A stretch of 62,201 nt of DNA, from positions 1 to 62,201 of IMG/VR virus record IMGVR_UViG_3300050821_007188, one strand, 5' to 3'. A program made the position numbers and the translations under genes. The notes beneath the pieces were generated by a model. That model saw only the letters and a program-made list of their open reading frames with translations, made no database searches and was not told the DNA's origin. Below, one piece after another: positions 1-7,864 of the stretch (position 1 is the stretch's first letter; every line of letters starts with the position of its first letter). Source of the DNA: a virus.

Positions 1-97
1 GTGGCCGAACAGGACTGGGAGGCTGCGAGTATCTGCAAGTCGAAAGCAGCGGAGTTGCGCCGCGGGGCGTGGGTTGCCGGCCAGCGTGCCTCGTTGG
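1..97. repeat. Left copy of 97-bp terminal direct repeat
   Basis: These 97 bases are identical to the last 97 bases of the window (62105-62201). A gene reads in frame across the repeat. The simplest reading is an assembly overlap of a circular or circularly permuted genome of about 62,104 bp. A true short terminal repeat is also possible. Confidence 0.95.
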
Positions 98-288
98 CCG
101 CCGATCGACGGCTTCGTATCACTAATCCATCGCGGGACGATCTTGAGCATCCCGGCTCATGCGCCGACTTGTTTGTTGTCCTCCTGTTCGTCGCAGCCAT
201 TGCTGGGGCCATCGCGGATCGATTGTTGGTCGCCCTCCCATCTCCGCCCGTCGCATCCCCGGAGGCCGACGCTGATGCCCGATCATGA
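1..288 (+). CDS. 3' part of a junction-spanning single-TM protein
   Basis: This is the C-terminal 95 residues of a 127-residue protein whose ATG lies at 62009 behind a Shine-Dalgarno (AGGAGA). The frame is continuous when the two 97-bp terminal copies are merged. Residues near the C-terminus (DLFVVLLFVAAIAGAIADRL) form one membrane segment. The N-terminal part is charged. The function is not recognised. The end overlaps the next gene by 14 bases, so it belongs to the rightward early operon. Confidence 0.75.
   Translation: MAEQDWEAASICKSKAAELRRGAWVAGQRASLAADRRLRITNPSRDDLEHPGSCADLFVVLLFVAAIAGAIADRLLVALPSPPVASPEADADARS
246..277 (+). repeat. Duplicated leader with RBS, copy 1
   Basis: Bases 246-277 recur at 479-510 with two mismatches. 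Both copies contain a GGAGG Shine-Dalgarno and end at the ATG of the following gene, so the translation-start region itself was duplicated. Confidence 0.8.
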
Positions 289-463
289 CATGACCGCCAA
301 GCGATTCGTGGGCCTGCAACTAGAGATCGCCATCAAGCTCTATGCCCGCGCCCGTGGCATTTCGATCGACGACGCCCGCGACAACGTGCGTGACGCCGCG
401 CTCATGCAGGCCGAGAATGACGGGCTGATCGAAGACGAGAGCGAGGATGATGATGCATCCTAA
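275..463 (+). CDS. Small acidic-tailed hypothetical protein
   Basis: This 62-residue protein starts at the ATG that follows a GGAGG ribosome binding site at 261-265. A longer upstream reading is a shadow of the preceding gene. It is helical in character, with a strongly acidic C-terminus (EDESEDDD). No family is recognised. It sits in a chain of overlapping early genes. Confidence 0.7.
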   Translation: MPDHDMTAKRFVGLQLEIAIKLYARARGISIDDARDNVRDAALMQAENDGLIEDESEDDDAS

Positions 464-478
464 CCCCGACGCGCCGTC

Positions 479-510
479 GCCCGTCGCATCCCCGGAGGCC
501 AACGCCGATG
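479..510 (+). repeat. Duplicated leader with RBS, copy 2
   Basis: This is the second copy of the 32-base leader found at 246-277. It supplies GGAGG and the start codon of the 508 gene. Confidence 0.8.
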
Positions 511-885
511 AATGATAACCCGACGCACGCTGCCGAATGGACCGACGATTGCCAAGGCAAAAAGGATTTTGACGGCGATTTCGTTAGCGTCTCGACGCGC
601 TATTGGCCCGGATACTACACCGTGTTTAACACGGCTCGTCCCGACTTGGGCCTGCACGAGATCGGCGACAGGCGTCCGTCGGCCCATTCGGCGATCATCA
701 TCCGTGTCGGCACAGGAAGCGACATCACGCTCACGGATCGCGATTTCGACGGAGCCACCGAAGAAGAGGTCAAGCGGGCCGTCGAAGCGTGGGTTGACGA
801 GCAGTTTGCGAGGGTCGTCAAGGCGATGAAGGCTGAATTCCCGGAGGAGGTTGGGCGGGGCGGGGATGGGGAGGTGAAGCCGTGA
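508..885 (+). CDS. Hypothetical early protein
   Basis: This 125-residue soluble protein has an aromatic N-terminal half (RYWPGYYTVFN) and a charged helical C-terminus. The start is the ATG in the duplicated leader with GGAGG at 493-497. Its stop overlaps the GTG start of the next gene. No domain is recognised. Confidence 0.75.
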   Translation: MNDNPTHAAEWTDDCQGKKDFDGDFVSVSTRYWPGYYTVFNTARPDLGLHEIGDRRPSAHSAIIIRVGTGSDITLTDRDFDGATEEEVKRAVEAWVDEQFARVVKAMKAEFPEEVGRGGDGEVKP

Positions 886-1439
886 GGGGCTTGATCCTCA
901 GCCTCTGCGACTACACCGGAAACTGGAGCCGTCCCTACGCTGATGCCGGCTACGAGGTCGTCGTGATCGATCTACAGCGCGGCCAGGACGTAAGGCTGGT
1001 GCGGCATCAGCCCTGCCCGGTCCAGGGGATTCTCGCCGCGCCGCCCTGCACGGAATTCGCCAGGAGCGGGGCGCGGTGGTGGTCCGAGAAGGGCGAGGAT
1101 CGGCTTGTGGCCGCGATGTCGGTTGTTGATGCATGCCTTCGCGCCGTGGCGATCTATCGCCCCGAATGGTGGGTTCTCGAAAACCCGGTCGGCCGCCTCA
1201 AAGATTATCTCGGGCCGCCCAAGTTCCGCTTCGATCCGTGCGACTTTGGCGACCCATACACGAAGCGGACCTGGCTCTGGGGAAACTTCACGCCGCCCAC
1301 TCCGATACTCTGCCCCTCGGCTGTCAGTGTGGCGCCGACCGAGGGGAGCAAGATGCACCGCATGAGCGGCCGGGACAAGAACGGCCGGAGTGCGACGCCG
1401 CCCGGCTTCGCAAAGGCATTCTTTGAAGCCAATCCTTGA
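882..1439 (+). CDS. Compact C5-cytosine methyltransferase-like protein
   Basis: This 185-residue protein resembles a trimmed DNA cytosine-5 methyltransferase. It has an acidic AdoMet-side strand (VVVIDL), then APPCTEFA with the PPC motif that carries the catalytic Cys (about residue 55). ENPVGRL takes the place of the ENV motif, followed by PYTKRTWLWGNF. It is only about half the length of typical Dcm enzymes and no clear target-recognition domain is visible. It may protect phage DNA from restriction or may be a non-catalytic relative. The GTG start overlaps the preceding stop and has a GGGGAGG ribosome binding site. Confidence 0.7.
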   Translation: MRGLILSLCDYTGNWSRPYADAGYEVVVIDLQRGQDVRLVRHQPCPVQGILAAPPCTEFARSGARWWSEKGEDRLVAAMSVVDACLRAVAIYRPEWWVLENPVGRLKDYLGPPKFRFDPCDFGDPYTKRTWLWGNFTPPTPILCPSAVSVAPTEGSKMHRMSGRDKNGRSATPPGFAKAFFEANP

Positions 1440-1460
1440 CGCTGCGGAGTCCCCCACGCC

Positions 1461-2165
1461 ATGAATCCTGACCCCCGCCCGGCCGAGCCCCTGGACCTAG
1501 ATGCGATTATCGGCGATGCACAGAAAGCGATGATCGGGTCGCACGCTCGGGATGACGAGATCGAGGCGGCGCGGCGATGCCGCGGCCATGTCCTCCGGCT
1601 TGTCGACGAAGTGGAGTCGCTCTTTAACGACAACTGCGCCCAACTCAACGCGATCAACAACAAGGACCGACTCATAGACGAACTGCGCGCCTCGCTGGCC
1701 GAGGCCCGGCGGACGACGGTCGAGGGGGTGGATCTGAAGCAGTTTGAGGGGCATACGCCGGGGCCGTGGGAGGTCGATTATGAGCCAGGATGGATCAGTT
1801 TGGGCGTCCATGCTGGCGACACAAACATCTGCGATATCGCCGATATGGCCTATAGCATCGATGACTACGATCTGCCCAACGCCCGCCTCATGGCCGCCGC
1901 GCCAACCCTTTTGGCCCTGCTCCGCACGCTCCCCGCGGCCGTCGAGCGGCGGGTTCGCGAGGAGATTGCGGGGGAGATTGAGGCAGAAGCCGTTCGCTGG
2001 GATAGCTACGCGAACGAGTGGGCGAACAGGATCAACGCTCGCGGGGACGAGCACCGCTGTCGCGTGGTGGCACGGACGTTCCGCAAGTTTGCCGTGGTCT
2101 ATCTGGCCCGTGCCGGCGATCCCGGGCGCGGGGACGGCGGGGCCGAGGGGAGTGAAGACAGATGA
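1461..2165 (+). CDS. Ea22-like phage protein with HTPGPW motif
   Basis: This 234-residue protein has a helical, probably coiled-coil N-terminal part (residues 1-90). It then has HTPGPWEVDYEPG and later NARLMAAAPTLLALL, the paired signature of a common phage early-protein domain of unknown function seen in Ea22-type proteins. The C-terminus is charged. It overlaps the following ATG by four bases. Confidence 0.7.
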   Translation: MNPDPRPAEPLDLDAIIGDAQKAMIGSHARDDEIEAARRCRGHVLRLVDEVESLFNDNCAQLNAINNKDRLIDELRASLAEARRTTVEGVDLKQFEGHTPGPWEVDYEPGWISLGVHAGDTNICDIADMAYSIDDYDLPNARLMAAAPTLLALLRTLPAAVERRVREEIAGEIEAEAVRWDSYANEWANRINARGDEHRCRVVARTFRKFAVVYLARAGDPGRGDGGAEGSEDR

Positions 2166-2527
2166 AAACCATTACCGAGGACGTCATGAGCAATCGATTC
2201 ATCGAAGGGTGGCCCGAGATTTGGTCCTACCTCGTAGGCCGCGCGTGCGAGCGCGACACCGAGGCGCAAAAACTGGTGACCGAGATCAGTGGCCAGCCGT
2301 GGGAACTGTCGACACCGCGCGGCCAAGTCGAGGCCCGAATTCGAGCCGGCTCGATCGCCCCGATGGATTGGGAGCCGTGGGCGGCCGAGTTGGATCGACT
2401 GGCCGGCGATTCCTATGGGCCGACCGGAGCGATCAAGGGGTGCGGCGCCGAGTGCTGGCGTGAGCACTTCAATGATGGCGATTCGCCAGCCGAGGCGATC
2501 CAGGAAGATATGGACAACTTGGACTAA
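2162..2527 (+). CDS. Hypothetical early protein
   Basis: This 121-residue acidic protein is rich in Trp and Glu. The ATG overlaps the upstream TGA and follows a GAGGGGAG ribosome binding site. A second possible start lies at 2186. No family is recognised. Confidence 0.65.
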   Translation: MKTITEDVMSNRFIEGWPEIWSYLVGRACERDTEAQKLVTEISGQPWELSTPRGQVEARIRAGSIAPMDWEPWAAELDRLAGDSYGPTGAIKGCGAECWREHFNDGDSPAEAIQEDMDNLD

Positions 2528-2593
2528 ATCCGTCCACACCCCGCCCGTCCCGCCGTCGCGGCGCGGGGACGAACACACAGGAGATATAATCGC

Positions 2594-2926
2594 ATGAACG
2601 AGCCGATGACCGCTGATGGAGTGAAATTCGAGGTGGGGATGACGCTGTGGAGCGAGGACGGCGAAGAGTTCCCGGACGTTCTATGGACCGCCGAGAACGA
2701 CCACTCGCGCGGCCGGTACGCATGGAAGACCGACAGTGAAGGCCAAACGACATCGCGTCTGCCGATCGCCGAGGCTTATACCACCTTAGCCTCTGCCCTC
2801 CACGCTTTCCAGTCCCGTCTTTGGGCTGAGCATCGGGCGGCGATCGAGCGGGCGAGTGAGATTTATCCGAGGGCGTGTGAAGCGACGAAGAAGTGGCGGA
2901 AGGTGAGCGAACAAGAGGAGAAGTGA
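2594..2926 (+). CDS. Hypothetical early protein
   Basis: This 110-residue protein begins after an AGGAG site. Its N-terminal half (GVKFEVGMTLWSEDGEEF) looks like a small beta-barrel, and its C-terminal half is a charged helix. The function is unknown. Confidence 0.65.
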   Translation: MNEPMTADGVKFEVGMTLWSEDGEEFPDVLWTAENDHSRGRYAWKTDSEGQTTSRLPIAEAYTTLASALHAFQSRLWAEHRAAIERASEIYPRACEATKKWRKVSEQEEK

Positions 2927-2928
2927 CT

Positions 2929-3369
2929 ATGTTATTGAATAACGGCAACGCGACCAACTGGACTGCCCAGGGGGCGTACAAGACGCCGACTACGGCCGAA
3001 ATCATCGCCGCGGTGAAGCGGCTTGTTACCGGCGTGCCCGAGGGGTGGCCCAACGTCTTTGCCTATCGCGGCACGTTCGATGAGTTCAAGGCCGAACTAG
3101 TGAGGGTCGGCGTCGAGGTTATGACTAACTGGCCGCATGAGGACGGCCCGCCTCGGCCGCTCCTTTGGATCGAAGGTTACGAGATTCGGCAGATCGGCGA
3201 GTTCACCGTCTGCGGTGAGCCGGCGATTCTCGCCCGCATGGACGGCGGGGAACTCCTCATGCTCTCAGCCGCCATTGCGAAGCAAGAGGACAAATTCATG
3301 GGTTATCGCATCGACCCGCCGCCACGCAAGATGGCGTGGCCGCACTCGCTGGCACCTTTCTACGCATAA
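2929..3369 (+). CDS. Hypothetical early protein
   Basis: This 146-residue protein starts at the ATG with a GAGGAG site two bases after the preceding stop. The longer upstream frame is a shadow of the previous gene. It is a mixed alpha/beta sequence with no recognised motif. Confidence 0.65.
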   Translation: MLLNNGNATNWTAQGAYKTPTTAEIIAAVKRLVTGVPEGWPNVFAYRGTFDEFKAELVRVGVEVMTNWPHEDGPPRPLLWIEGYEIRQIGEFTVCGEPAILARMDGGELLMLSAAIAKQEDKFMGYRIDPPPRKMAWPHSLAPFYA

Positions 3370-3443
3370 ACCACCGTATCACCTCCCATTCGTGGGCGGC
3401 GATCCATCGCGGGCATGGGGTTGGAGAGGGGAGGGGAGAACGA

Positions 3444-3674
3444 GTGGCGACGGGTGGCACGTTCATCAATAAATCTGAGCTGGTCCGCGAACTGTGCGTC
3501 GACCGCAAGACGTTGGACCGCAGGATTGCCGACGGATCGTTCCCGCCGCCTCACTCCCGGGTCGGGCCTCGCGTCGCGCTATGGCTTCGCAAGCACTATC
3601 AGTTCTACGTCGACAATCGGCGATGGCCTGCCGAGGCTTACTCCCGCGACTCGGGTTCGGCCATCCAGTCTTGA
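3444..3674 (+). CDS. Helix-turn-helix, probable excisionase
   Basis: This is a 76-residue basic protein from a GTG start preceded by GGGGAG. SELVRELCVDRKTLDRRIADG is a MerR/AlpA-like helix-turn-helix and RVALWLRKHYQFYV follows as the wing and helix region. It overlaps the 3' end of the convergent integrase gene by 37 bases, which fits a recombination directionality factor. It could instead be a small transcription regulator. Confidence 0.65.
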   Translation: MATGGTFINKSELVRELCVDRKTLDRRIADGSFPPPHSRVGPRVALWLRKHYQFYVDNRRWPAEAYSRDSGSAIQS

Positions 3675-4786
3675 TTGTCTGTGTCCGTGAGGTCGAGATA
3701 ACTCATCGTGGTTTCGATGTGGCTATGCCCGAACCATCGCATTACAACGTAGACAGGTATCGCACGCTTGGTCAGTTGGCCGAGAACGGCCCACCGGCCG
3801 AACGTCCGGCGCATGTGGTGATTCGGGGAACTTGGGGCGCGGAGGCCGGCGCGGCGGCAGGCGCGGCGGATGGCTGGGTCGGTCACGCTCACCCGAAGTT
3901 TCCGGCCTCTAGCCGAGTGGAGAACGAACGGGCAGTCTTCATTTCGCACGGAAGAGAGCCGAAACAGGAGGTCGTGAGCCGTCTTGGACATTGGCACCGA
4001 GTAGCCTCGCCCAGCCTTGTCGAGTTCTGGGCGGACGACGATTGTCCCGAATCCGCGCCCATCCTTCGCCGTCCAGCGGATATCGCGCCATTCCAGCCCA
4101 CAGAGAGCGGCGATCCTCAGCCCCGATTGCGTCCCGAGCGTGAGGAGATCCCGGAGCCACGGCTTCGTCTTCACGATCAATGCCGCGTATTGCTCGGGAG
4201 TCCAGTGCGACCGCTCTTTCCGCTTCTTCCGTTCCTTGGACCAGCCCGGCGCGGTCGTCGGCTTCCAGGGAGAGGCCGGCATCTCGCCGAGCTTGACGGC
4301 CCGGGACCACGCCCCCGAGAGAAGTGCCCGCTCTTGATTCACCCGGCCCGGGCTGATGGGCTTCCCGGTTTTCTTGCTGATCTGCGCCGCCCGCCAGTCC
4401 AGGAACTTCTGGCAGACGGACGTAGTAATCTGGTCGAGGCGGACGACCTTATTGACGGCGCACCATGCCGCGAGCGTGCGGACAGCCTGGTTGAGTTGGA
4501 TGATGGACCCGTCCGCGTGCTCGACGGAGAAGGCGATCCGGTAGGTTGCGAGGAAGTCAACGACCGACAGGCTCGGGTCGACCGGGCGATTCGACCGCGC
4601 GGCGCGTTCCCGGTCAGCGAAGATCTTGACAGCCGCCTGCGCCTCGGGCGGGATTTTCTTCGGCTCGGGACTGCCGGGCTTCCACCCCGAAATCTTGTGG
4701 ACCGTCGGCCTCCGCCATCGGTATCCGTCGTGCCACTGGACTCGATATGTGCCACGCTGTTTATCGAAGTGGGGGCCGGATGCCAT
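3638..4786 (-). CDS. int: Tyrosine recombinase (phage integrase)
   Basis: This 382-residue site-specific recombinase integrates and excises the phage. The N-terminal region (to about residue 70) is arm-binding-like and basic. A SAM-like core-binding domain covers about 72-175 and the catalytic domain about 195-370. Visible catalytic residues are Arg224 (SGLRIAALCGLEW), the HHMRRTFG box (about 323-330), His354 (WFGHSHIETT) and nucleophile Tyr363. The length is normal. It is leftward, converging on the excisionase-like gene, with a candidate -35/-10 upstream (TGGACA, 18 bases, TATAGA). Confidence 0.93.
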   Translation of the reverse strand: MASGPHFDKQRGTYRVQWHDGYRWRRPTVHKISGWKPGSPEPKKIPPEAQAAVKIFADRERAARSNRPVDPSLSVVDFLATYRIAFSVEHADGSIIQLNQAVRTLAAWCAVNKVVRLDQITTSVCQKFLDWRAAQISKKTGKPISPGRVNQERALLSGAWSRAVKLGEMPASPWKPTTAPGWSKERKKRKERSHWTPEQYAALIVKTKPWLRDLLTLGTQSGLRIAALCGLEWRDIRWTAKDGRGFGTIVVRPELDKAGRGYSVPMSKTAHDLLFRLSSVRNEDCPFVLHSARGRKLRVSVTDPAIRRACRRAGLRAPSSPNHHMRRTFGRWAVLGQLTKRAIPVYVVMRWFGHSHIETTMSYLDLTDTDNQDWMAEPESRE

Positions 4787-5077
4787 CTCGGAGCCTCGCT
4801 AAATGGACGCGTGGTGGACGCAAGCCCTTTCCGCCAACGGATAAGCGGCGGCTAGCGCCCTAAGTCTATACGCTAAAGGTAGTAAAAATGTCCAGGCGCG
4901 CGCGATTCCACTATGGCAAAAATCCAGACTTTTTGCTAGTATGGAGCATCTAAACCTATGGCCCATAAGGGATAGAAAACCGGATAGGGTACATGGTTTA
5001 GTTGCGGAACAGAGGGAATATGGGTCAAAAAGGGCACAGAATGGACCCGCCCGTAGGCGCAAGGGGAGACTAATGCG
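4787..5077. promoter_or_regulatory. Candidate attP and int control region
   Basis: This is a non-coding, comparatively AT-rich divergent region. It holds a perfect inverted repeat GCAAAAA/TTTTTGC (4916-4922 and 4930-4936, 7-base loop). An inverted pair CTAAACC/GGTTTAG lies at 4950-4956 and 4995-5001. A leftward promoter-like pair lies at 4894-4889 (-35) and 4870-4865 (-10). Two similar strings, AAAAATGTCCAG and AAAAATCCAG, could be integrase arm sites. Assignment as attP rests on position and symmetry only. Confidence 0.4.
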
Positions 5078-5791
5078 ATGGCCGGAACAGTGTACTTCAT
5101 CCGCTCGCTGACGCCGCCCCGGATCAAGATCGGTTTCACCGCCGCTGATCCGGGCCTCCGTTTCCGCCGGCTCCGGGCCATCAATTCCGGTTCAGTCGAG
5201 CCGATCGCGCTAATGTCGGGGCCGAAGTTGCTAGAGACCGAGATCCACACCCGGTTCGCCAGTATCTGGGATCACGGCGAGTGGTTCGAGGCGACGCCGG
5301 AGTTAGAGGCGTTCATTGCGGAGGCGGCCACACCTTGGGCGGGCAAGCCGCTGGCGTTCCGACGGAAGCTCCCGGTGGTCAAGCCGCCGAAGGTCGCTCG
5401 CCCAGAACCCAGGCCCGTCGCATTGCCGCCAGAGCTCGAACCGGCCCCGCGGACGCCTTCGGTACGGGAGATCCGGGACGAGCAGAGACGGCTCCGCAAG
5501 CAGAGGGCTCGCTACGAGGAGAGTGGGGTTGAGCCGAGCGGGGACTTCCTTGTGCTGGCGGCACATTACGGCGTTCCGGTCCGCTCGGAAGACGAGCCAC
5601 CCAAGCCGCTCCCCGCGAACGGGCGCCGGACCATCGTAGAATTTGAGGAGATCGAGCCACGCGGCGTGATTGAAGTCCTGGAGTGCGGGCACCACGGGAA
5701 GAGGCACCGCGGATTCGCCAGTGCCCAGTACTACTCTCCACGGCGCCGGCTCTGCCGCGAGTGTCTAGCCGCAGCCTCGCACGTCGCCTAA
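5078..5791 (+). CDS. T5orf172/GIY-YIG-like protein with C-terminal zinc motif
   Basis: This protein has 237 residues. Residues 1-90 (VYFIRSLTPPRIKIGFT ... LLETEIHTRFA ... GEWFE) match the T5orf172 (MUG113-type) family, a relative of GIY-YIG nucleases found in many phages. A charged linker follows. Near the end come CGHH and CREC, which could bind zinc. The start is preceded by GGGGAG. A shorter relative is encoded at 60609-61067. DNA binding is likely, nuclease activity unproven. Confidence 0.75.
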   Translation: MAGTVYFIRSLTPPRIKIGFTAADPGLRFRRLRAINSGSVEPIALMSGPKLLETEIHTRFASIWDHGEWFEATPELEAFIAEAATPWAGKPLAFRRKLPVVKPPKVARPEPRPVALPPELEPAPRTPSVREIRDEQRRLRKQRARYEESGVEPSGDFLVLAAHYGVPVRSEDEPPKPLPANGRRTIVEFEEIEPRGVIEVLECGHHGKRHRGFASAQYYSPRRRLCRECLAAASHVA

Positions 5792-5831
5792 CCCCCCCCG
5801 CCCCTTCCCCGACCCCAGAGGAGCATGAGCG

Positions 5832-6059
5832 ATGACGACCGTCGAGTTGCACATGGCCTTCCTGTGGACGTGCGACGACTGCGGCCGGGACAACTTCGTC
5901 CGCGGTGTTACGGTCGCGCCAGAAGCGATCGACCCCGACGAGCTTCCGGGCGACGTGGCCGAGTGGCTTGATGCTGGCGGGGACGGCGGCTGGATGTCGG
6001 CCCCGGATCGCGTGACGTGCGAGCACTGCCGGGCCACGTTCGACACGGAACAGCCGTAA
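5832..6059 (+). CDS. Small zinc-ribbon protein
   Basis: This 75-residue acidic protein has CDDC near residue 14 and CEHC near residue 63, a split four-cysteine zinc ribbon. The ATG follows an AGAGGAG site. The binding partner is unknown. Confidence 0.65.
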   Translation: MTTVELHMAFLWTCDDCGRDNFVRGVTVAPEAIDPDELPGDVAEWLDAGGDGGWMSAPDRVTCEHCRATFDTEQP

Positions 6060-6081
6060 TCCTTTCCCCGGAGCCCCGCCC

Positions 6082-6339
6082 ATGACTGAATCTGTCGACC
6101 CTCAGCCTTTTGAATATCCTTGGCGTCGGATCGTCAGCATGAATCGGCCGCGATTCGGCACGAAGGTGGGCGGCGACGGCATCGTCTTGGTTCGCATGAA
6201 GTATGAATGTGGCCATCGCGGCTATGCGTTACCATGGGAAGTCGGCGGCAATTGCCTGCACTGTCCCCGGAGCCCCCACCCATGCCCACCCCCACCATCA
6301 TCACCGCCCCCTGGCCCCCCGAGACCGTGGAGGCCCTGA
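6082..6339 (+). CDS. Small protein with Cys/His motif and proline-rich tail
   Basis: This 85-residue protein has YECGHRG and CLHC, a possible zinc site. Its tail from about residue 68 is read from DNA that also starts the next gene, giving a proline-rich end. The start has the GGAGCCCC-type ribosome binding site common in this genome. The overlap of 58 bases with the next gene is large, so the true end or start of one may differ. Confidence 0.5.
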   Translation: MTESVDPQPFEYPWRRIVSMNRPRFGTKVGGDGIVLVRMKYECGHRGYALPWEVGGNCLHCPRSPHPCPPPPSSPPPGPPRPWRP

Positions 6340-6509
6340 ACCGCTACCAGGCCGATAGGCAGTTTTACCTGTATACTTGTTGCGAGTGCGGCGCCGCGGT
6401 TGTGGCGACCAAGCATGGCTGGCAGTGTCCCCGCGGCGGCGGCATTGTGCAGAAGTGGGCTTATGTGGACTCGCTGGTGCTGGCGGCGGGGAAGGGGGAG
6501 GGGAAATGA
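6282..6509 (+). CDS. Small zinc-binding protein
   Basis: This 75-residue protein has CCECGAA and a later CPRGGG, a likely zinc knuckle. The ATG follows CCGGAGCCCCC. Its TGA overlaps the next ATG (ATGA). Confidence 0.6.
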   Translation: MPTPTIITAPWPPETVEALNRYQADRQFYLYTCCECGAAVVATKHGWQCPRGGGIVQKWAYVDSLVLAAGKGEGK

Positions 6510-6778
6510 GCGAGTTTCGGCGAGAGGTGCCGTTCTCGGAGAAGATTCGCCGTATATCCGAGTGGGGCCGGCATGCCCCACCGGCCGAGCGATTCGATAT
6601 CATGATCCGCGCCGGCCTCATGACTCGCGGAGAGGCTGACGCTGCTCTCGTTCGTCTTGGGCTGCCGCCCGGCCCGGCTCCCAATCGGCCCCTTCCTGGG
6701 ACTTGTCCGACGTGCGGGCATGTGAATTGGAACGTGGCCGCAAAGGCTTTGGCGTGCGGGCGGGGAGGAGAGAGATGA
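6506..6778 (+). CDS. Small protein with CPTCG zinc motif
   Basis: This is a 90-residue helical protein (KIRRISEWGRHAPPAERFD) with CPTCGHVNW near the end and a further Cys. The start overlaps the preceding stop and is preceded by a G-rich ribosome binding site. The function is unknown. Confidence 0.6.
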   Translation: MSEFRREVPFSEKIRRISEWGRHAPPAERFDIMIRAGLMTRGEADAALVRLGLPPGPAPNRPLPGTCPTCGHVNWNVAAKALACGRGGER

Positions 6779-7101
6779 ATGAGGCGAAAAACCATTTCTT
6801 CGGAGAACTCTTCCGGCTTGCTGACGCGGGCCACAAAGAGCGAGCGATTGACCTGATCTTCGAGGAGTTTGGCGACCGGCAATGCCGCGGTGAATTCGGG
6901 GTGTGCGACCAGATGCTTCGGCGGGCGTACGAGGAGGCTGCCCGGCTTCCACCAGCCCTGTTGGTGGCATTCCTGACAATCACGCTGGCGGCCAGGAGGT
7001 CGTTTCCCGCACGGCTGGATTTACTCATGGAAACGAAGCGAATTATCATTGCGGAGTCCGGCGAGTTTGCGGCAAGACAGGTGCTCGCTGGGCTGGAATA
7101 G
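6775..7101 (+). CDS. Helical hypothetical protein
   Basis: This 108-residue, almost wholly alpha-helical protein resembles a small repeat or adaptor fold. A GGGAGGAG site lies just upstream. No family is recognised. Confidence 0.65.
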   Translation: MNEAKNHFFGELFRLADAGHKERAIDLIFEEFGDRQCRGEFGVCDQMLRRAYEEAARLPPALLVAFLTITLAARRSFPARLDLLMETKRIIIAESGEFAARQVLAGLE

Positions 7102-7215
7102 AGATAGTTCCCTCGCCGCGCATCTAGTGGCTACAGCGGATGGATGGGAGTGCTGGTGTGGGTATCGGCAGGACTGGGCGCATGTGGAGGCGGTGGTGAT
7201 AGGGGAGGGGGAGCG

Positions 7216-7422
7216 ATGATCCGTGAGCCAATAGGCATTATCGCCGCATTGGCAGGCGTCGGTCTGGCCTGCTTCTCTGCGGCTGCCCACTCGCTGCCGA
7301 TCATGGTGGCGGCCCTGTCGCTTTTCGTGCTCTCGGCGTGGTGCCAGTTGACATCGTATCGGACCAAGCGTTCGCGCGAGGTCCGTTGCCCGGCGTGCGG
7401 GCGGGGAGGAGAACAGCCGTGA
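7216..7422 (+). CDS. Small two-TM membrane protein
   Basis: This 68-residue protein has two membrane segments (about residues 5-24 and 28-46). A basic cytoplasmic tail ends in CPACGRGG, a possible zinc motif. The ATG with GGGGAGGGGGAG was chosen over an upstream Gly-rich extension. Confidence 0.6.
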   Translation: MIREPIGIIAALAGVGLACFSAAAHSLPIMVAALSLFVLSAWCQLTSYRTKRSREVRCPACGRGGEQP

Positions 7423-7667
7423 AGCCGAAGGCGTATCTTGTGACGACTGAGGACCGATCGTACATCATGAGGGCTCCCAGCGAGTCGACAGCGATTGTGC
7501 GGGCGTCCCTGGTCGCGGCCCGCGACGGCAAGACGCTGGACCGCGAGTCCTCAACCTGTGTTCGCTCGCCGGCATATGACCGATGGGATGCTCTCGGGGA
7601 TCAGGTTGCGGTATTCAGCCACCGGACGAGCCCCGGGCCTTCGTCATCCAGGAAACCCGAACCATGA
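7419..7667 (+). CDS. Hypothetical early protein
   Basis: This 82-residue protein starts at a GTG that overlaps the upstream TGA, with GGGGAGGAG. The N-terminal half (KPKAYLVTTEDRSYIMRA) is beta-rich. The family is unknown. Confidence 0.55.
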   Translation: MKPKAYLVTTEDRSYIMRAPSESTAIVRASLVAARDGKTLDRESSTCVRSPAYDRWDALGDQVAVFSHRTSPGPSSSRKPEP

Positions 7668-7864
7668 CCCCAGGATCTTACGTCCGTTTTAAGATATCGG
7701 GCGGCCCGACCATGCTCGTCTGCGACGAGATTGAAGGCGATCCTCCCGACGAGGTGCGATGCTGGTGGATTAGCGAGGGTGGGGAGCCGCTGTTCGCGAG
7801 GCTGAGGAAGAAGATCCTTGAGTTGGCGACGACAGAGGGCGAACCGTTCAAACTGAAAGCGTGA
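7664..7864 (+). CDS. YodC/DUF2158-like small protein
   Basis: This 66-residue protein has GSYVRFKISGGPTMLVCDEI followed by VRCWWISEGGE. The order 'V.fKSGGP.M.V ... V.C.W' is that of the DUF2158 (YodC-like) small beta-barrel family common in phages and bacteria. Its molecular role is unknown. Confidence 0.65.
   Translation: MTPGSYVRFKISGGPTMLVCDEIEGDPPDEVRCWWISEGGEPLFARLRKKILELATTEGEPFKLKA

Noticed and set aside
1461-2165. Recombination or repair enzyme
   Set aside because: The HTPGPW and AAAPTLL motifs point to an Ea22-type phage protein, not an enzyme.
3494-4855. 453-codon rightward frame
   Set aside because: It is the reverse strand of the integrase gene, whose catalytic residues are intact.
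4799-5062. Leftward 87-codon frame in the candidate attP region
   Set aside because: No ribosome binding site, unlike coding sequence, and over the inverted repeats.
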